From the NCBI RefSeq assembly GCF_039530285.1, contig NZ_BAAAOK010000015.1, positions 694,418 through 758,417 on the forward strand: DNA of 64,000 nucleotides, given 5' to 3'. Numbering within the stretch: the stretch's first letter is position 1; every line of letters starts with the position of its first letter. The stretch comes from Actinomadura_C alba (lineage in GTDB: Bacteria; Actinomycetota; Actinomycetes; Streptosporangiales; Streptosporangiaceae). Below, piece after piece: positions 51,407 to 64,000 of this stretch. Below the pieces are notes generated by a model that ran no database searches, had not been told where the DNA came from, and saw only the letters and a program-made list of their open reading frames with translations. The translations under genes and the position numbers were made by a program.

Positions 51407-52060
51407 CTACTCCGGACGGGCCGCGCGCAGCGGGTCGAACGCCATGCGCAGTTCGGTGACCCTGCTGTCGAGCTCGTCGACCAGCTGCTCGAGCACCGGG
51501 GGCGCATGCGCGGCCAGCACCGACACCTGCTCCTCGACGGCCGTGAGCCGGATGGACACGTGGGCCAGCGGCTCGCTCAGCTCAGCGGACGCCACCTCGC
51601 CATGGCCGGTGGGCGTGGTGCGCAGCAGAGCCGCCTGTTCCCGCAGGAGCGCCGCCTGTTCGCGCAACTGCCGGTTCTTGTTGTGCAGCTCGACGAAGAC
51701 CGACACCTTGGCGCGCAGGACCCACGGGTCGAACGGCTTGGCGATGAAGTCCACCGCCCCGGCGGCGTAGCCGCGGAAGGCGTAGTCCGGGTCGCTGTTG
51801 ACGGCGGTGAGGAAGATGATCGGCACGTCCCTGGTCTTCTTGCGCCGCTTGATGTCGCGCGCCGTCTCGAACCCGTCCATGCTCGGCATGACGACATCGA
51901 GCAGGATCACCGCGTACTCGCCGGTCAGCAGCGCCTTGAGGGCCTCCTCTCCCGAGGTGGCCCGCACCAGGTCCTGATCGAGTGAACTGAGGATCGCCTC
52001 AAGGGCGATGAGGTTCTCCTCTCTGTCGTCCACGAGCAGGATCTTCGCCTTGTCGTCCAC
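51407..52060 (-). CDS. receiver-domain protein with C-terminal coiled coil
   Basis: 217 residues. The CheY-like receiver (1-125) has ILLVDDREEN, the phospho-acceptor in VILLDVVMPSMDG and IAKPFDP. The C-terminus is a coiled coil (LHNKNRQLREQAALLREQAA) without DNA-binding or output domain. It is the gene following the large hybrid kinase (42 bases), so it is likely a phosphotransfer partner or adaptor. Confidence 0.88.
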   Translation of the reverse strand: MDDKAKILLVDDREENLIALEAILSSLDQDLVRATSGEEALKALLTGEYAVILLDVVMPSMDGFETARDIKRRKKTRDVPIIFLTAVNSDPDYAFRGYAAGAVDFIAKPFDPWVLRAKVSVFVELHNKNRQLREQAALLREQAALLRTTPTGHGEVASAELSEPLAHVSIRLTAVEEQVSVLAAHAPPVLEQLVDELDSRVTELRMAFDPLRAARPE

Positions 52061-52102
52061 ACACGACCTCTCTCGTGACCCTGTCGCACGGTGCCGGCGC
52101 CG

Positions 52103-56263
<4,161 letters not shown>

Positions 56264-56397
56264 AATCAATCCTCCCGGCCCACCTGGTTTCAGCGTTGTT
56301 CAACCTTGGCGATCTGCGGACGCGCTGTGAGCCCGACATTGGCAGTCTGTCACGATGACAGGGAAATGCATCACTGCTTCCAGCCCAGGGGACACCG

Positions 56398-58527
56398 TTG
56401 GACCAGCAGCTCGTTTCGGCCGCATTCCCCGCCGCGGCCGCGTCGGTTTCGGCCGCGCGGCGCTTCGTACGGCGGGTTCTGACCGAGTGGGGCATGGAGT
56501 TCGTCACCGATGACGCAGTGCTCGCGACCAGCGAACTGGCGACGAACGCGGTCACCTACGCGGGCACGTCGTTTGAGGTGTGCTGCCGGGTCGAAGATGA
56601 CAAGGTCCATGTAGAGGTTCGGGACCATCACCCTACCCGCAGGATCGCGATGCCGGGCCTCGACGCCTCCAGTGGCCGGGGCCTGCCGTCGACTGCCCGC
56701 CTCGCCGACTCATGGGGCGTGACCTACGACCGGCTGGCCAAGAGCGTGTGGTTCCGTCTGCCCGCCGCGTACCAGAACGCCTCGGGCTCGTACACCCAGC
56801 CGCTTCCGCTCGCCGACTCGGGCGCGCCGCCGGTGCTGCGACCCGGGTCGGGTGAGGACTGGCCCGCCGCCGAGCATGTGGAGGACCCGTTCGCGCGAGC
56901 CGTCGAGACCGTCCGTGACGTCCTCGGCGCCGAGGGCGCGGCCGTCCTGCTCACCGAGCGAGATGGGCGGCTCACGTTGGGAGCCTCCGACGGCCTCGCG
57001 CCGGAGGTGCGGACCGGAGGCCTGCGCGTCGCCGACCTCGGGCCCGAGGGGCAGCGAGGCGTTCCGTGGTTCCTCGGCGACGTGCCCGCCGAATCGGCCG
57101 CCCATCCGATCGCCTCGATCCTCGCGGCGCGGTCGCTCGCCGCCGCGCCACTGCGGGCGCAGGGGCGCACGGCGGGCGTGGTCGTGGCCGTGTCGGCCGA
57201 GCCGGGACGGTTCGAGCAGAGTGACGCCGAACGCCTCGGACGCATCGCCGACGAGGTCGCGCTCTCCCTCGAACGCGCCAGGGTCGGTGAGCTCGAGCGG
57301 TCCTGGCGGGGCTGGCTGAGCTTCGTGGCCGAGGCCAGCGACCTGCTCGCGGGCACCCTCGACCAGGAGCGCACGATGGCCCTCGTGGCCCAGCTGGTCG
57401 TACCTCGGCTGGCGAGCTGGTGCGCCGTCTACACGGTCGACGAGGCCGGCAAGGCCCGGCCCGCCTACACCTGGCACCTCGACGAGACGCGCATCGACGC
57501 GCTGCGCAAGCTGCTCGACCACGCCGACCCCGTTCCCGCCGTCGACGTGCCGGGCCCCTGGACCGGGTTCGGCTCGGCGCCCGAACCCGTGCGCGCCGAG
57601 GCGGGTTCTCTCGTCACCGACCTCGTCTACAACTTCCCGCTCATCGCGCGCGGCCGGCGGATCGGCACGATCGTCATCGGCCGGCCCAAGCAGGACCGGT
57701 TCCTCCGCGGGGTCATCGACCTGGCCGAGGAACTGAGCCGCCGGGCCGCCCTGGCCATCGACAACGCTCGCCTGTACTCCGCGCAGATGGCGATGAGCAG
57801 CGCGCTGCAGCGCAGCCTGCTGCCGCCCGCCGTACCCGAGATACCCGGGCTCGAGGTCGCCGTGGTGTACGAGCCCGCCGGCGAGCGCAGCGAGGTCGGC
57901 GGCGACTTCTACGACGTCTTCAACAGCGTCGACGAGAACGGCCGGCCATGCTGGCGCTTCGCCATCGGAGACGTGTGCGGCACCGGCCCCGAGGCCGCCG
58001 CCGTGACCGGCCTGGCCAGGCACGCCCTTCGCATCCTCGCGGCCGAACGGCTCTCGGTGCCCGAAGTGCTGTCCCGGCTGAACCGGCTCATCCTGGGAGA
58101 GGGCACGCGCGCGCGGCTGCTGACCCTGCTGCACGGAGAGATCTCCCTCGCCGAGGACGGCGACGGTGTACGTCTCGGGCTGGTCAGCGCGGGGCATCCG
58201 CCCGCGCTGGTGCTGCACCCCGACGGCCACGTTGCCGAGGCCGTGAGCCCCCAGCCCCTGCTCGGCGTGCTCGACGAGGTCGACTTCGAGATCGACACGG
58301 TCGAACTGAAACGCGGCCAGGTGCTGTTGTGCGTCACCGACGGCGTCACCGAGCGGCGGGCCGGCAGCCGGCTGCTCGGAGACGAACAGGGCCTGGAGCG
58401 GCTGCTCGGCTCCTGCGCCGGCCTCAGCGCCGGCGCCGTCGCGGCGCGCGTCCAGCGGGCCGTCCGGGACTTCGGTCCCGAGCCGTCCGGTGACGATGTG
58501 GCGCTGATCGCTCTCCGAGTGTCGTGA
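56398..58527 (+). CDS. SpoIIE/RsbU-type PP2C phosphatase with N-terminal ATPase-like and GAF domains
   Basis: 709 residues. Start is TTG 56398 with GGGGA upstream. Residues ~1-130 are a serine-kinase-type HATPase (ATSELATNAVTYAGTS; GRGLPSTARLADSW), ~165-300 and ~320-460 are GAF-like, and ~480-705 are the SpoIIE PP2C domain (ALQRSLLPPAVPEIPGLEV, GGDFYDVF, LLCVTDGVTERR, GDDVALIAL). It dephosphorylates a STAS antagonist to release a sigma factor. The STAS and RsbW-like genes follow directly. Confidence 0.92.
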   Translation: MDQQLVSAAFPAAAASVSAARRFVRRVLTEWGMEFVTDDAVLATSELATNAVTYAGTSFEVCCRVEDDKVHVEVRDHHPTRRIAMPGLDASSGRGLPSTARLADSWGVTYDRLAKSVWFRLPAAYQNASGSYTQPLPLADSGAPPVLRPGSGEDWPAAEHVEDPFARAVETVRDVLGAEGAAVLLTERDGRLTLGASDGLAPEVRTGGLRVADLGPEGQRGVPWFLGDVPAESAAHPIASILAARSLAAAPLRAQGRTAGVVVAVSAEPGRFEQSDAERLGRIADEVALSLERARVGELERSWRGWLSFVAEASDLLAGTLDQERTMALVAQLVVPRLASWCAVYTVDEAGKARPAYTWHLDETRIDALRKLLDHADPVPAVDVPGPWTGFGSAPEPVRAEAGSLVTDLVYNFPLIARGRRIGTIVIGRPKQDRFLRGVIDLAEELSRRAALAIDNARLYSAQMAMSSALQRSLLPPAVPEIPGLEVAVVYEPAGERSEVGGDFYDVFNSVDENGRPCWRFAIGDVCGTGPEAAAVTGLARHALRILAAERLSVPEVLSRLNRLILGEGTRARLLTLLHGEISLAEDGDGVRLGLVSAGHPPALVLHPDGHVAEAVSPQPLLGVLDEVDFEIDTVELKRGQVLLCVTDGVTERRAGSRLLGDEQGLERLLGSCAGLSAGAVAARVQRAVRDFGPEPSGDDVALIALRVS

Positions 58528-58567
58528 TCAATGCGCGAGCCGTCGCCGGGCGCGTTAATGTGTCCGG

Positions 58568-58906
58568 GTGGGGCTTGCCTTGCACACGACACGACAGGAT
58601 GGCCGCGCCGTGATCGCCGCGCGCGGCTCCATCGACCTGCACTCGTCCGACGACCTACGCGAGCGCCTGACGTCGCTCGTCGACGGCGGCGAAGAACGCA
58701 TCGTCGTCGACCTCACCGCCGTCGACTTCTGCGACTCCTCGGGGCTCAACGTCCTCGTCCGGGCCTACAAGCACGCTCGGGCCCACGATGCCAAGCTCAC
58801 CGTCACCGGCGCCTACGGCCGGGTGGAGAACGTTCTGCGGACGACCGGCCTCGACCGCTTCCTCATCGAAGGGCCGCCGGCGGGAGACACCACTGCTGAG
58901 GTGTGA
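58568..58906 (+). CDS. STAS-domain anti-sigma factor antagonist
   Basis: 112 residues from GTG 58568. The STAS fold has GSIDLHSSDDLRERLTSLVD and the phospho-Ser site in VDFCDSSGLNVLV (Ser of DSSG). It would be phosphorylated by the RsbW-like kinase and dephosphorylated by the upstream phosphatase, freeing or trapping the kinase/anti-sigma factor. Confidence 0.93.
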   Translation: MGLALHTTRQDGRAVIAARGSIDLHSSDDLRERLTSLVDGGEERIVVDLTAVDFCDSSGLNVLVRAYKHARAHDAKLTVTGAYGRVENVLRTTGLDRFLIEGPPAGDTTAEV

Positions 58907-58909
58907 TCG

Positions 58910-59278
58910 ATGACCGAGACCACCCTCCGGGCGGCACCGCAGACCGAGGCGGTGGAGTACGCCCGGCGGCTCGCGGCGCGGACAATGCGCACGTGGTCTC
59001 TGATCGAGTACGAGGAACCGGTGACGGCGATCGTCGCCGAACTCGTCGCCAACGCGGTGCTCCACGCGGGCACCATGCTGGAGCTGCGGCTGATCCGCCG
59101 TACCGGCAGGGTGCGGGTGGAGGTCCGCGACCGCGCGACCCGCATGCCCCGCCTCACGATCCCCGACCCTGAGGACGAGGGCCATCGCGGCCTGTTCATC
59201 GTCGACAGCTTCTCCGCCGCGTGGGGCGCCGACCCCGTCCCTGGCGGCAAGGTGGTCTGGGCCGAGGTCGCCATCTGA
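58910..59278 (+). CDS. RsbW-like anti-sigma serine kinase
   Basis: 122 residues. A minimal HATPase_c_2 domain: N-box VAELVANAVLHAGTM, G1-like segment DRATRMPRLTIPD, and GHRGLFIVDSFSAAWG. ATG 58910 is three bases after the STAS stop. It phosphorylates the antagonist and/or binds a sigma factor; the group-2 sigma gene at 60836 and alternative sigma factors elsewhere are candidates. Confidence 0.92.
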   Translation: MTETTLRAAPQTEAVEYARRLAARTMRTWSLIEYEEPVTAIVAELVANAVLHAGTMLELRLIRRTGRVRVEVRDRATRMPRLTIPDPEDEGHRGLFIVDSFSAAWGADPVPGGKVVWAEVAI

Positions 59279-59351
59279 GCCACCGGTCCGGAGCGGCACC
59301 CTCCACCGCGTGATCTCCCGGCGAGCCCACGGGGACGTGCCGCCCCTCTGG

Positions 59352-60701
59352 TCAGTGCGTCTTGCGGTACATCTCCGCGACGATGAACGCCAGGTCGAGC
59401 GACTGCCCGCGGTTGAGCCGGGGGTCACAGGCGGTCTCATAGCGCTGGTGCAGGTCGGTTTCGACGATCTCGTGGCCGCCGCCGACGCACTCGGTCACGT
59501 CGTCGCCGGTGAACTCGATGTGGATGCCTCCGGGGTGCGTGCCCAGGGCACGGTGGACCTCGAAGAAGCCCGCGACCTCGTCGAGCACGTCGTCGAACCG
59601 CCGGGTCTTGTGCCCGCTCGGCGCCTCGAAGGTGTTCCCGTGCATCGGATCACAGATCCACGCGACGGGAGCGCCGCTCTGGGTGACCTTCTCGACCAGC
59701 GACGGCAGCGCGTCCCGGATCCGGCCCGCCCCCATCCGGGTGATGAAGGTGAGGCGCCCCGGCTCCTGATCGGGATTGAGCCGCTCGATGAGCGCCAGCA
59801 CATCGTCGGAGGAGGTCGTCGGACCGAGTTTCACGGCGATCGGGTTGCGGATGTGCCGCATGAACTCCACGTGCGCGTCGTCGAGGCCGCGGGTGCGCTC
59901 GCCGATCCAGAGCAGATGGGCGGACACGTCATAGGGCAGGCCCGTACGGGCGTCGATGCGGGTCAGCGCCCGCTCGTACTCCAGCAGCAGCGCCTCGTGG
60001 CTGGAGTAGAACTCGACCCCGTGGAACTCCTCGGGGTCGGCGCCGCACGCCTTCATGAACGCCAGCGCGCGATCGATCTCACCGGCGAGCCGGTCGTAGC
60101 GCTGACCGGCCGGGCTGCTGGACACGAAGTCCTGGTTCCAGGCGTGCACCTGGCGCAGATCGGCGTACCCGCCCTTGGTGAAGGCCCGGGAGAGGTTCAG
60201 CGTCATCGCCGAGCAGTAGTAGGCCTGGAGCAGCCGGCGCGGATCGTAGCGGCGGGCCTCGGCGGTGAATTCGAAGCCGTTGACCGCGTCACCGCGGTAG
60301 GCGGGATGCTCGACACCGTCCCGGATCTCGGTGGCCTTGGAACGCGGCTTCGCGAACTGCCCCGCCATCCGGCCGATCTTCACGACCGGCACGCTGCCCG
60401 CGTAGGTGAGCACCACCGCCATCTGCAGCAGGGTCTTGAGTTTGTTGCGCACGGCGTCGGCGCTCGAGCCGTCGAAGGTCTCGGCGCAGTCGCCGCCCTG
60501 CAGCACGAATGCCTCGCCGCGTGCCACGGCCGCCAGCCGGTCCTTGAGCTGGTCGCACTCACCGGCGAAGACCAGTGGTGGCTGCTTCGCCAGCTGTGCG
60601 ATGACGGCGGCGAGCTCAGCTGGATCTTCCCATTCCGGCTGCTGGTCCGCGGGCAAGTCGCGCCAGGCGTCGAGATCGGTGATGGTGGGATGTGTACTCA
60701 C
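59352..60701 (-). CDS. aroG: class II DAHP synthase, housekeeping copy
   Basis: 449 residues from GTG 60701. Class II motifs are FVLQGGDCAETF, KIGRMAGQFAKPRS, SSHEALLLEYERAL, AVKLGPTTSSDDV, WICDPMHGNTF and CDPRLNRGQSLDLAF. It is full length for the actinobacterial primary-metabolism enzyme, as opposed to the 408-residue PhzC-like copy at 19072. First step of the shikimate pathway. Confidence 0.95.
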   Translation of the reverse strand: MSTHPTITDLDAWRDLPADQQPEWEDPAELAAVIAQLAKQPPLVFAGECDQLKDRLAAVARGEAFVLQGGDCAETFDGSSADAVRNKLKTLLQMAVVLTYAGSVPVVKIGRMAGQFAKPRSKATEIRDGVEHPAYRGDAVNGFEFTAEARRYDPRRLLQAYYCSAMTLNLSRAFTKGGYADLRQVHAWNQDFVSSSPAGQRYDRLAGEIDRALAFMKACGADPEEFHGVEFYSSHEALLLEYERALTRIDARTGLPYDVSAHLLWIGERTRGLDDAHVEFMRHIRNPIAVKLGPTTSSDDVLALIERLNPDQEPGRLTFITRMGAGRIRDALPSLVEKVTQSGAPVAWICDPMHGNTFEAPSGHKTRRFDDVLDEVAGFFEVHRALGTHPGGIHIEFTGDDVTECVGGGHEIVETDLHQRYETACDPRLNRGQSLDLAFIVAEMYRKTH

Positions 60702-60835
60702 GGCAAAAGGCTAAGCCACCTGGGCGACCGCGGCATCCCTCATCAGCCTCGACGGCCCCAAGAGTTCACCCGGAAACCGACGCGCCGGCAATTCGTCCGG
60801 CCGCGCCGGCGCCCGTTGGCACCCGTCAGGACCCG

Positions 60836-61786
60836 TCAGGCCGCGCGCCGGCCGGACAGGTCGGTGTCGGCCGCCATCTGCCGCAGCTGCCGCAGTGACC
60901 GATCGGCGATCTGCCGGACCCTGTTGTGACTCAGGCCGTAGCGGGCACCGATCTGGGCGTAGGACAGTGGCTGGCCGTCGTCCATGCCGAATCGGGCCCG
61001 GACGATCGCGGCCTCGCGGGCCGGCAGCCGGTCGAGCAGCCGGCGGAGGCCCACGAGATCGTCCTGGGCGAGGATCTCGGCCTCCGGGCTCGCCGTCTCG
61101 GTGTCCTCGAGCAGATCGCCCATCGGCGTCTCGCCCGCGTCGTCGACGGTCGCGTCCAGACTGGCCGGATCACGCCGCCAGCGCAGCAGCTGGTCGATGT
61201 GCTCGGGCTCGGTCCCGAGCGCCTCGGCGAGTTCGTCGCGCACCGGTTCCCTGCCCAGCTCGCGACTCAGCGTGCGCTCGGCGCGGCGCAGCCGGGACAG
61301 CTCCTCCTCGACGTGCACCGGCAGCCGGATGGCACGAGCGGTGTGGCTGAGCCCGCGGCCGATGGCCTGCCTGACCCACCAGGTGGCGTACGTGGAGAAC
61401 TTGAAGCCGCGCCGGTAGTCGAACTTCTCGACGGCCCGCATCAGGCCCAGATTGCCCTCTTGGATCAGGTCGATGAGCGGAAGGGCGTCGGTGGGGTACT
61501 TCCGGGCGATTGACACGACGAGCCGCAGGTTCGCCTCCACGAACTCCTGCTTGGCGCGCAGCCCGGCCGCCACGATCTCGGCCAGCTCCTCGCGGGTCGT
61601 CCCCGCGGGCAGTTGGCCGTCCTCGAGCACGTGCTCCGCGTACAGGCCGCCCTCAATGGCCTTCGCCAGATCCACCTCGCGCTCCGCGTCGAGCAGCGGG
61701 GTACGGCCGATGGCGTCCAGATAGGCACCGACGAGGTCCCTGTCCGGCGTCTCCAGCTTGGTGAACTTCGTACGGGTCGCAGCCAT
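60836..61786 (-). CDS. group-2 (HrdB-like) RNA polymerase sigma factor
   Basis: 316 residues from ATG 61786 with AGAAGG six bases upstream. Region 1.2 reads DLVGAYLDAIGRTPLLD. Region 2 has LRLVVSIARKYPT, LIDLIQEGNLGLMRAVEKFD and FKFSTYATWWVRQAIGRGL; region 3 and region 4 (LPAREAAIVRARFGMDDGQP, SYAQIGARYGLSHNRVRQI) are complete. It lacks the long acidic N-terminal extension of the principal sigma HrdB, so it is a non-essential group-2 type used in stress or development. Confidence 0.93.
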   Translation of the reverse strand: MAATRTKFTKLETPDRDLVGAYLDAIGRTPLLDAEREVDLAKAIEGGLYAEHVLEDGQLPAGTTREELAEIVAAGLRAKQEFVEANLRLVVSIARKYPTDALPLIDLIQEGNLGLMRAVEKFDYRRGFKFSTYATWWVRQAIGRGLSHTARAIRLPVHVEEELSRLRRAERTLSRELGREPVRDELAEALGTEPEHIDQLLRWRRDPASLDATVDDAGETPMGDLLEDTETASPEAEILAQDDLVGLRRLLDRLPAREAAIVRARFGMDDGQPLSYAQIGARYGLSHNRVRQIADRSLRQLRQMAADTDLSGRRAA

Positions 61787-62106
61787 CCTCACCCTTCTCT
61801 GTGCAAACTCCCTAAGCGCTTAACGCTAATTACCGGTCTGTGATTCCCGATGCGGCGGACAAATGTTCGGTCGTGGGCACCGATCATCGGCCGTGTGCTC
61901 CGGCTCTTTATGGAGATGCCCCGATCGGTCCGCTCGACTCCGATGGACGATGGGGCCCCGCCCGCGACTGTACGGCTCGTCACCTGGCGTACCCGCCGGG
62001 CGTGGGGCACGGGCGCGCACGGTGCGCCGGCGATCGGGAGGGAATAGGTTGACTCCAATTACCGCTCTACCGGGCCGAGTGACAATCGAGGCAAGGAGCA
62101 GGGAAT
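61787..62106. promoter_or_regulatory. divergent control region between sigma factor and thioredoxin
   Basis: 320 bases. A perfect palindrome TAAGCGCTTA (61814-61823) lies just before the sigma gene on its template side, and TTGACT at 62049-62054 could be a -35 for trxA, with GGCAAGGAGCAGGGA as its ribosome site. No RNA gene recognised. Confidence 0.5.
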
Positions 62107-62466
62107 ATGGGGACGGTCACGCTCACCACCGAGAACTTCGACGAGGTCGCCCAGGGCGATGGCATCGTGCTGGTGGACTTCTGGGCGGGGTGGTGCGCTC
62201 CGTGCCGCAGGTTCGCCCCGGTCTTCGAGCAGAGCGCCGAGCGCCACTCCGACATCGTGTTCGCCAAGGTCGACACCGAGGCGGAAGGCGAGCTCGCTCA
62301 GCGGTTCAACGTCTCGTCCATCCCGACGCTCATGGCGATCCGGGACGGCGTGATCGTGTTCGCGGAGCCGGGTGCTCTGCCCGAGCCGGTGCTCGAGAAC
62401 GTGATCGAGCAGGTGCGCGGCCTCGACATGGACGATGTGCGGCGGCGGCTCGGCTCGGAGGCCTGA
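62107..62466 (+). CDS. thioredoxin
   Basis: 119 residues with the redox motif WCAPC (Cys30, Cys33) and the cis-Pro in SSIPTLMAIRDG. Cytoplasmic disulphide reductase. It has a short C-terminal extension (GLDMDDVRRRLGSEA) beyond the usual ~108 residues. Confidence 0.93.
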   Translation: MGTVTLTTENFDEVAQGDGIVLVDFWAGWCAPCRRFAPVFEQSAERHSDIVFAKVDTEAEGELAQRFNVSSIPTLMAIRDGVIVFAEPGALPEPVLENVIEQVRGLDMDDVRRRLGSEA

Positions 62467-62522
62467 GGCCGGGCGGTCTCGCCCCCAGCTGACGGCGTCG
62501 CCGGATGGCCCATGATTGACCT

Positions 62523-63386
62523 GTGCTGAGTGACATCGTCGGTGATCTGCTCTGTCCCGTCTGCGGAGCCGATCTCGCCGAGCGCGACCGCGCGCTCCGC
62601 TGCGATGCCGGGCACGCCTTCGACATCGCCCGGCAGGGGTACGTCAACCTTCTGCCGGGCGACGCGCGTCCCGGCACTGCCGACACACCTGAGATGGCGC
62701 GGTCCCGCGACGCGTTCCTCGGCGCGGGCCACTTCGACCCGCTCATGCGGATGCTGGCCGAACGGGTGCGCGAGGCGGTGGGCGCCGAGCCCGCCGCCGG
62801 GTCGCACGTTCTCGACGCGGGCGCGGGCACCGGCCACTACCTCGCGGCGGTTCTCGACCGGACGCCCGGGATGAGCGGGATAGCCCTCGACCTGTCGAAG
62901 CACGCGTTGCGCCGGGCCGCGCGCATCCACCCGCGGATCGGCGCGGTGGCATGGGACGTCTGGCGACACCTCCCGCTGCGGGACGGGAGCGCCGCCGCGG
63001 TCCTCAACGTGTTCGCTCCGCGCAACGGGCCCGAGTTCCGGCGGGTCCTGGCGCAGGGTGGGGCGCTCATCGTGGTGACGCCCACGGCCCAGCACCTCCA
63101 CACCCTCATCGGCCCCTTGGGCCTGCTGTCCGTCGACGAGCGCAAGCCCGAGCGGATCGGCACAGCGCTCGGGGCGGACTTCGACCTCGAGGCACGGGAA
63201 CGCCATGACATGGAGATGTCATTGAGCCGTGCCGAGGTAGAGACCCTCGTCGGCATGGGGCCCAGTGCCTGGCACGTGCCCGCCGAGATCCTGCGGGAAC
63301 GGCTCTCGGCGCTGCCGGAGCCCGTACGCGTACCGGCCTCGTTCAGTCTCTCGGTGTTCCGCCCACGCGGCCGCGAGTCCTCGTGA
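62523..63386 (+). CDS. 23S rRNA (guanine-N1)-methyltransferase, RlmA type
   Basis: 287 residues. The N-terminal zinc site is C11, C14, C27, H31 (CPVCG; CDAGHAFDIARQGYVNLLPG is the family signature after it). The SAM motif is VLDAGAGTGHY. RlmA methylates N1 of G745 or G748 in 23S rRNA hairpin 35; the actinomycete TlrB-type branch gives tylosin/mycinamicin resistance, so RlmA-II is likely. It stands next to the rRNA operon on the same strand, ending about 560 bases before 16S. Confidence 0.9.
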   Translation: MLSDIVGDLLCPVCGADLAERDRALRCDAGHAFDIARQGYVNLLPGDARPGTADTPEMARSRDAFLGAGHFDPLMRMLAERVREAVGAEPAAGSHVLDAGAGTGHYLAAVLDRTPGMSGIALDLSKHALRRAARIHPRIGAVAWDVWRHLPLRDGSAAAVLNVFAPRNGPEFRRVLAQGGALIVVTPTAQHLHTLIGPLGLLSVDERKPERIGTALGADFDLEARERHDMEMSLSRAEVETLVGMGPSAWHVPAEILRERLSALPEPVRVPASFSLSVFRPRGRESS

Positions 63387-63425
63387 CCCTCTGGACGGCG
63401 AAACCCGTGGGCGCGGGGCTCGAGT

Positions 63426-63454
63426 TTGACCGTCGCCGCGAGAGCCTCTAATGT
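63426..63454 (+). promoter_or_regulatory. rRNA promoter P1
   Basis: TTGACC (63426-63431) and TAATGT (63449-63454) with a 17-bp spacer, a good vegetative-sigma match in the rRNA leader. Confidence 0.7.
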
Positions 63455-63471
63455 TCTCCTCGCCCCAAGGG

Positions 63472-63552
63472 GATGCGGAACGCCACACGGCGGTCGGCCC
63501 CGGGGAATCCACTGATCTGAACGAGATGCGGAACGCCGTGACGGCGGTCGGC
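63472..63552 (+). repeat. two direct repeats in rRNA leader
   Basis: GATGCGGAACGCC followed by an ACGG/GACGG spacer and CGGTCGGC occurs at 63472-63498 and 63525-63552, 53 bp apart, between the two promoters. Confidence 0.7.
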
Positions 63553-63652
63553 TCGTGGCTCACCTGATCATCGTTTCGGCGGCTGCCTGTCGCTGCGCGC
63601 TGGCCGGTGGGCGAGATCAGGTTCTTGTTCGATCCGGTTCACCGAAGCGGGT

Positions 63653-63680
63653 TTGACAGGAGCAGAGATGGGGGTAGGAT
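63653..63680 (+). promoter_or_regulatory. rRNA promoter P2
   Basis: TTGACA (63653-63658) and TAGGAT (63675-63680), 16-bp spacer. Perfect -35 consensus; the closest promoter to 16S. Confidence 0.75.
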
Positions 63681-63744
63681 AGTAGGGTTGCCCCGGAGGG
63701 GGTCTGGCGGGTTCGCTGGGCTGCTGATGGTGGGTGTCCGTTTC

Positions 63745-63759
63745 TTGAGAACTCAACAG
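63745..63759 (+). promoter_or_regulatory. rRNA leader antitermination/processing element
   Basis: TTGAGAACTCAACAG, the conserved leader sequence found before actinobacterial 16S genes, thought to serve as antitermination (boxA-like) and processing signal. Confidence 0.65.
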
Positions 63760-63949
63760 CGTGTTAAAAGCCAGTGCCTATTTTTACCCTCGTTTCATGG
63801 GGCCTGGGTGCCTGGGATTTGTGTTCTGGGTGTTCGGGTTTTGTGGTGAGGATTCCTTTAGGTATGCCCCCTTGTTTGGGGGTTTTGCCTGGGTTTGATT
63901 TTCCTGGGGTTTGGCATGCCGGCCGGTTGGTTGGTGTGTCGTTTGGACC

Positions 63950-64000
63950 TTAACGGAGAGTTTGATCCTGGCTCAGGACGAACGCTGGCGGCGTGCTTAA
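63950..64000 (+). rRNA. 16S rRNA, 5' end (cut by window)
   Basis: Begins near TTAACGGAGAGTTTGATCC and runs with the conserved CTGGCTCAGGACGAACGC and TGGCGGCGTGCTTAA, the universal 5' end of actinobacterial 16S. Only ~50 bases are present. Exact mature end is uncertain by a few bases. Confidence 0.97.

Noticed and set aside
61814..61823. Palindrome TAAGCGCTTA as a specific operator
   Set aside because: A single 10-bp palindrome is weak evidence; noted only inside the control region.

Overview
The window is high-GC actinomycete DNA. Support comes from the strong G/C third-position bias, GTG and TTG starts with GGAGG-type ribosome sites, class II (plant-type) DAHP synthases, an StrR-type cluster regulator, an F420/DDN-like protein, a TIGR03086 (mycothiol-type) protein, SpoIIE/STAS/RsbW partner switching, and a typical actinobacterial 16S 5' end at the right edge. 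A Streptosporangiales-like family is a guess; I cannot fix the genus.

Positions 1-20300 look like the edge of a specialised-metabolite cluster that has been damaged by insertion sequences. It holds the end of an FAD monooxygenase, an EntA-like dehydrogenase, a stand-alone isochorismatase, an SDR without its catalytic residues, a DUF6081 protein, a DUF485/sodium:solute symporter pair, a second FAD monooxygenase, a squalene-hopene-cyclase-like terpene cyclase with an unusual D-V-D-C-T motif, a cis-prenyltransferase cut to 22 codons by an IS5 relic, an StrR/ParB regulator, a secreted vanadium-haloperoxidase-like protein that lacks key ligands, an IS110 relic fused to a methyltransferase tail, a kinase with a pseudo-receiver plus its response regulator, and a second (PhzC-like) DAHP synthase whose stop codon lies in the end of a TnpB element with inverted repeats. 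Together they suggest a dihydroxybenzoate- or 3-hydroxyanthranilate-type aromatic joined to a cyclised terpene. The chorismate-using enzyme (EntC- or PhzE-like) is not in the window.

Positions 20300-28800 are accessory: relics, a HEAT-repeat protein, an orphan molybdopterin oxidoreductase, a TetR/membrane-protein pair with twin operators, a DUF1877 protein, and a 1.9-kb island downstream of tRNA-Pro(GGG). The island is bounded by a 43-bp copy of the tRNA 3' half, holds two divergent paralogous genes of unknown function, and contains a second relic of tRNA-Val(GAC).

Positions 28800-51400 are mostly ordinary chromosome: a VanA/VanB-type Rieske system with its IclR regulator, cell-wall enzymes (DacB, an RlpA-like protein behind a possible c-di-AMP riboswitch), a permease/TIGR03943 pair, sugar kinase, phosphotransferase, Nudix, AraC and GltX. 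Inside it, at 44384-47611, sits a compact three-gene unit (TROVE-like/vWA protein, ARPP-2-like protein with a FIS-type helix-turn-helix, HAD phosphatase) that reads as an RNA-repair or RNA-quality-control module.

Positions 51400-64000 carry a stress-signalling block (a soluble hybrid kinase with seven HAMP units, a receiver protein, a SpoIIE phosphatase, a STAS antagonist and an RsbW-like kinase), the housekeeping class II DAHP synthase, a group-2 sigma factor, thioredoxin, an RlmA-type 23S rRNA methyltransferase, and an rRNA operon leader with two promoters running into the first bases of 16S rRNA.
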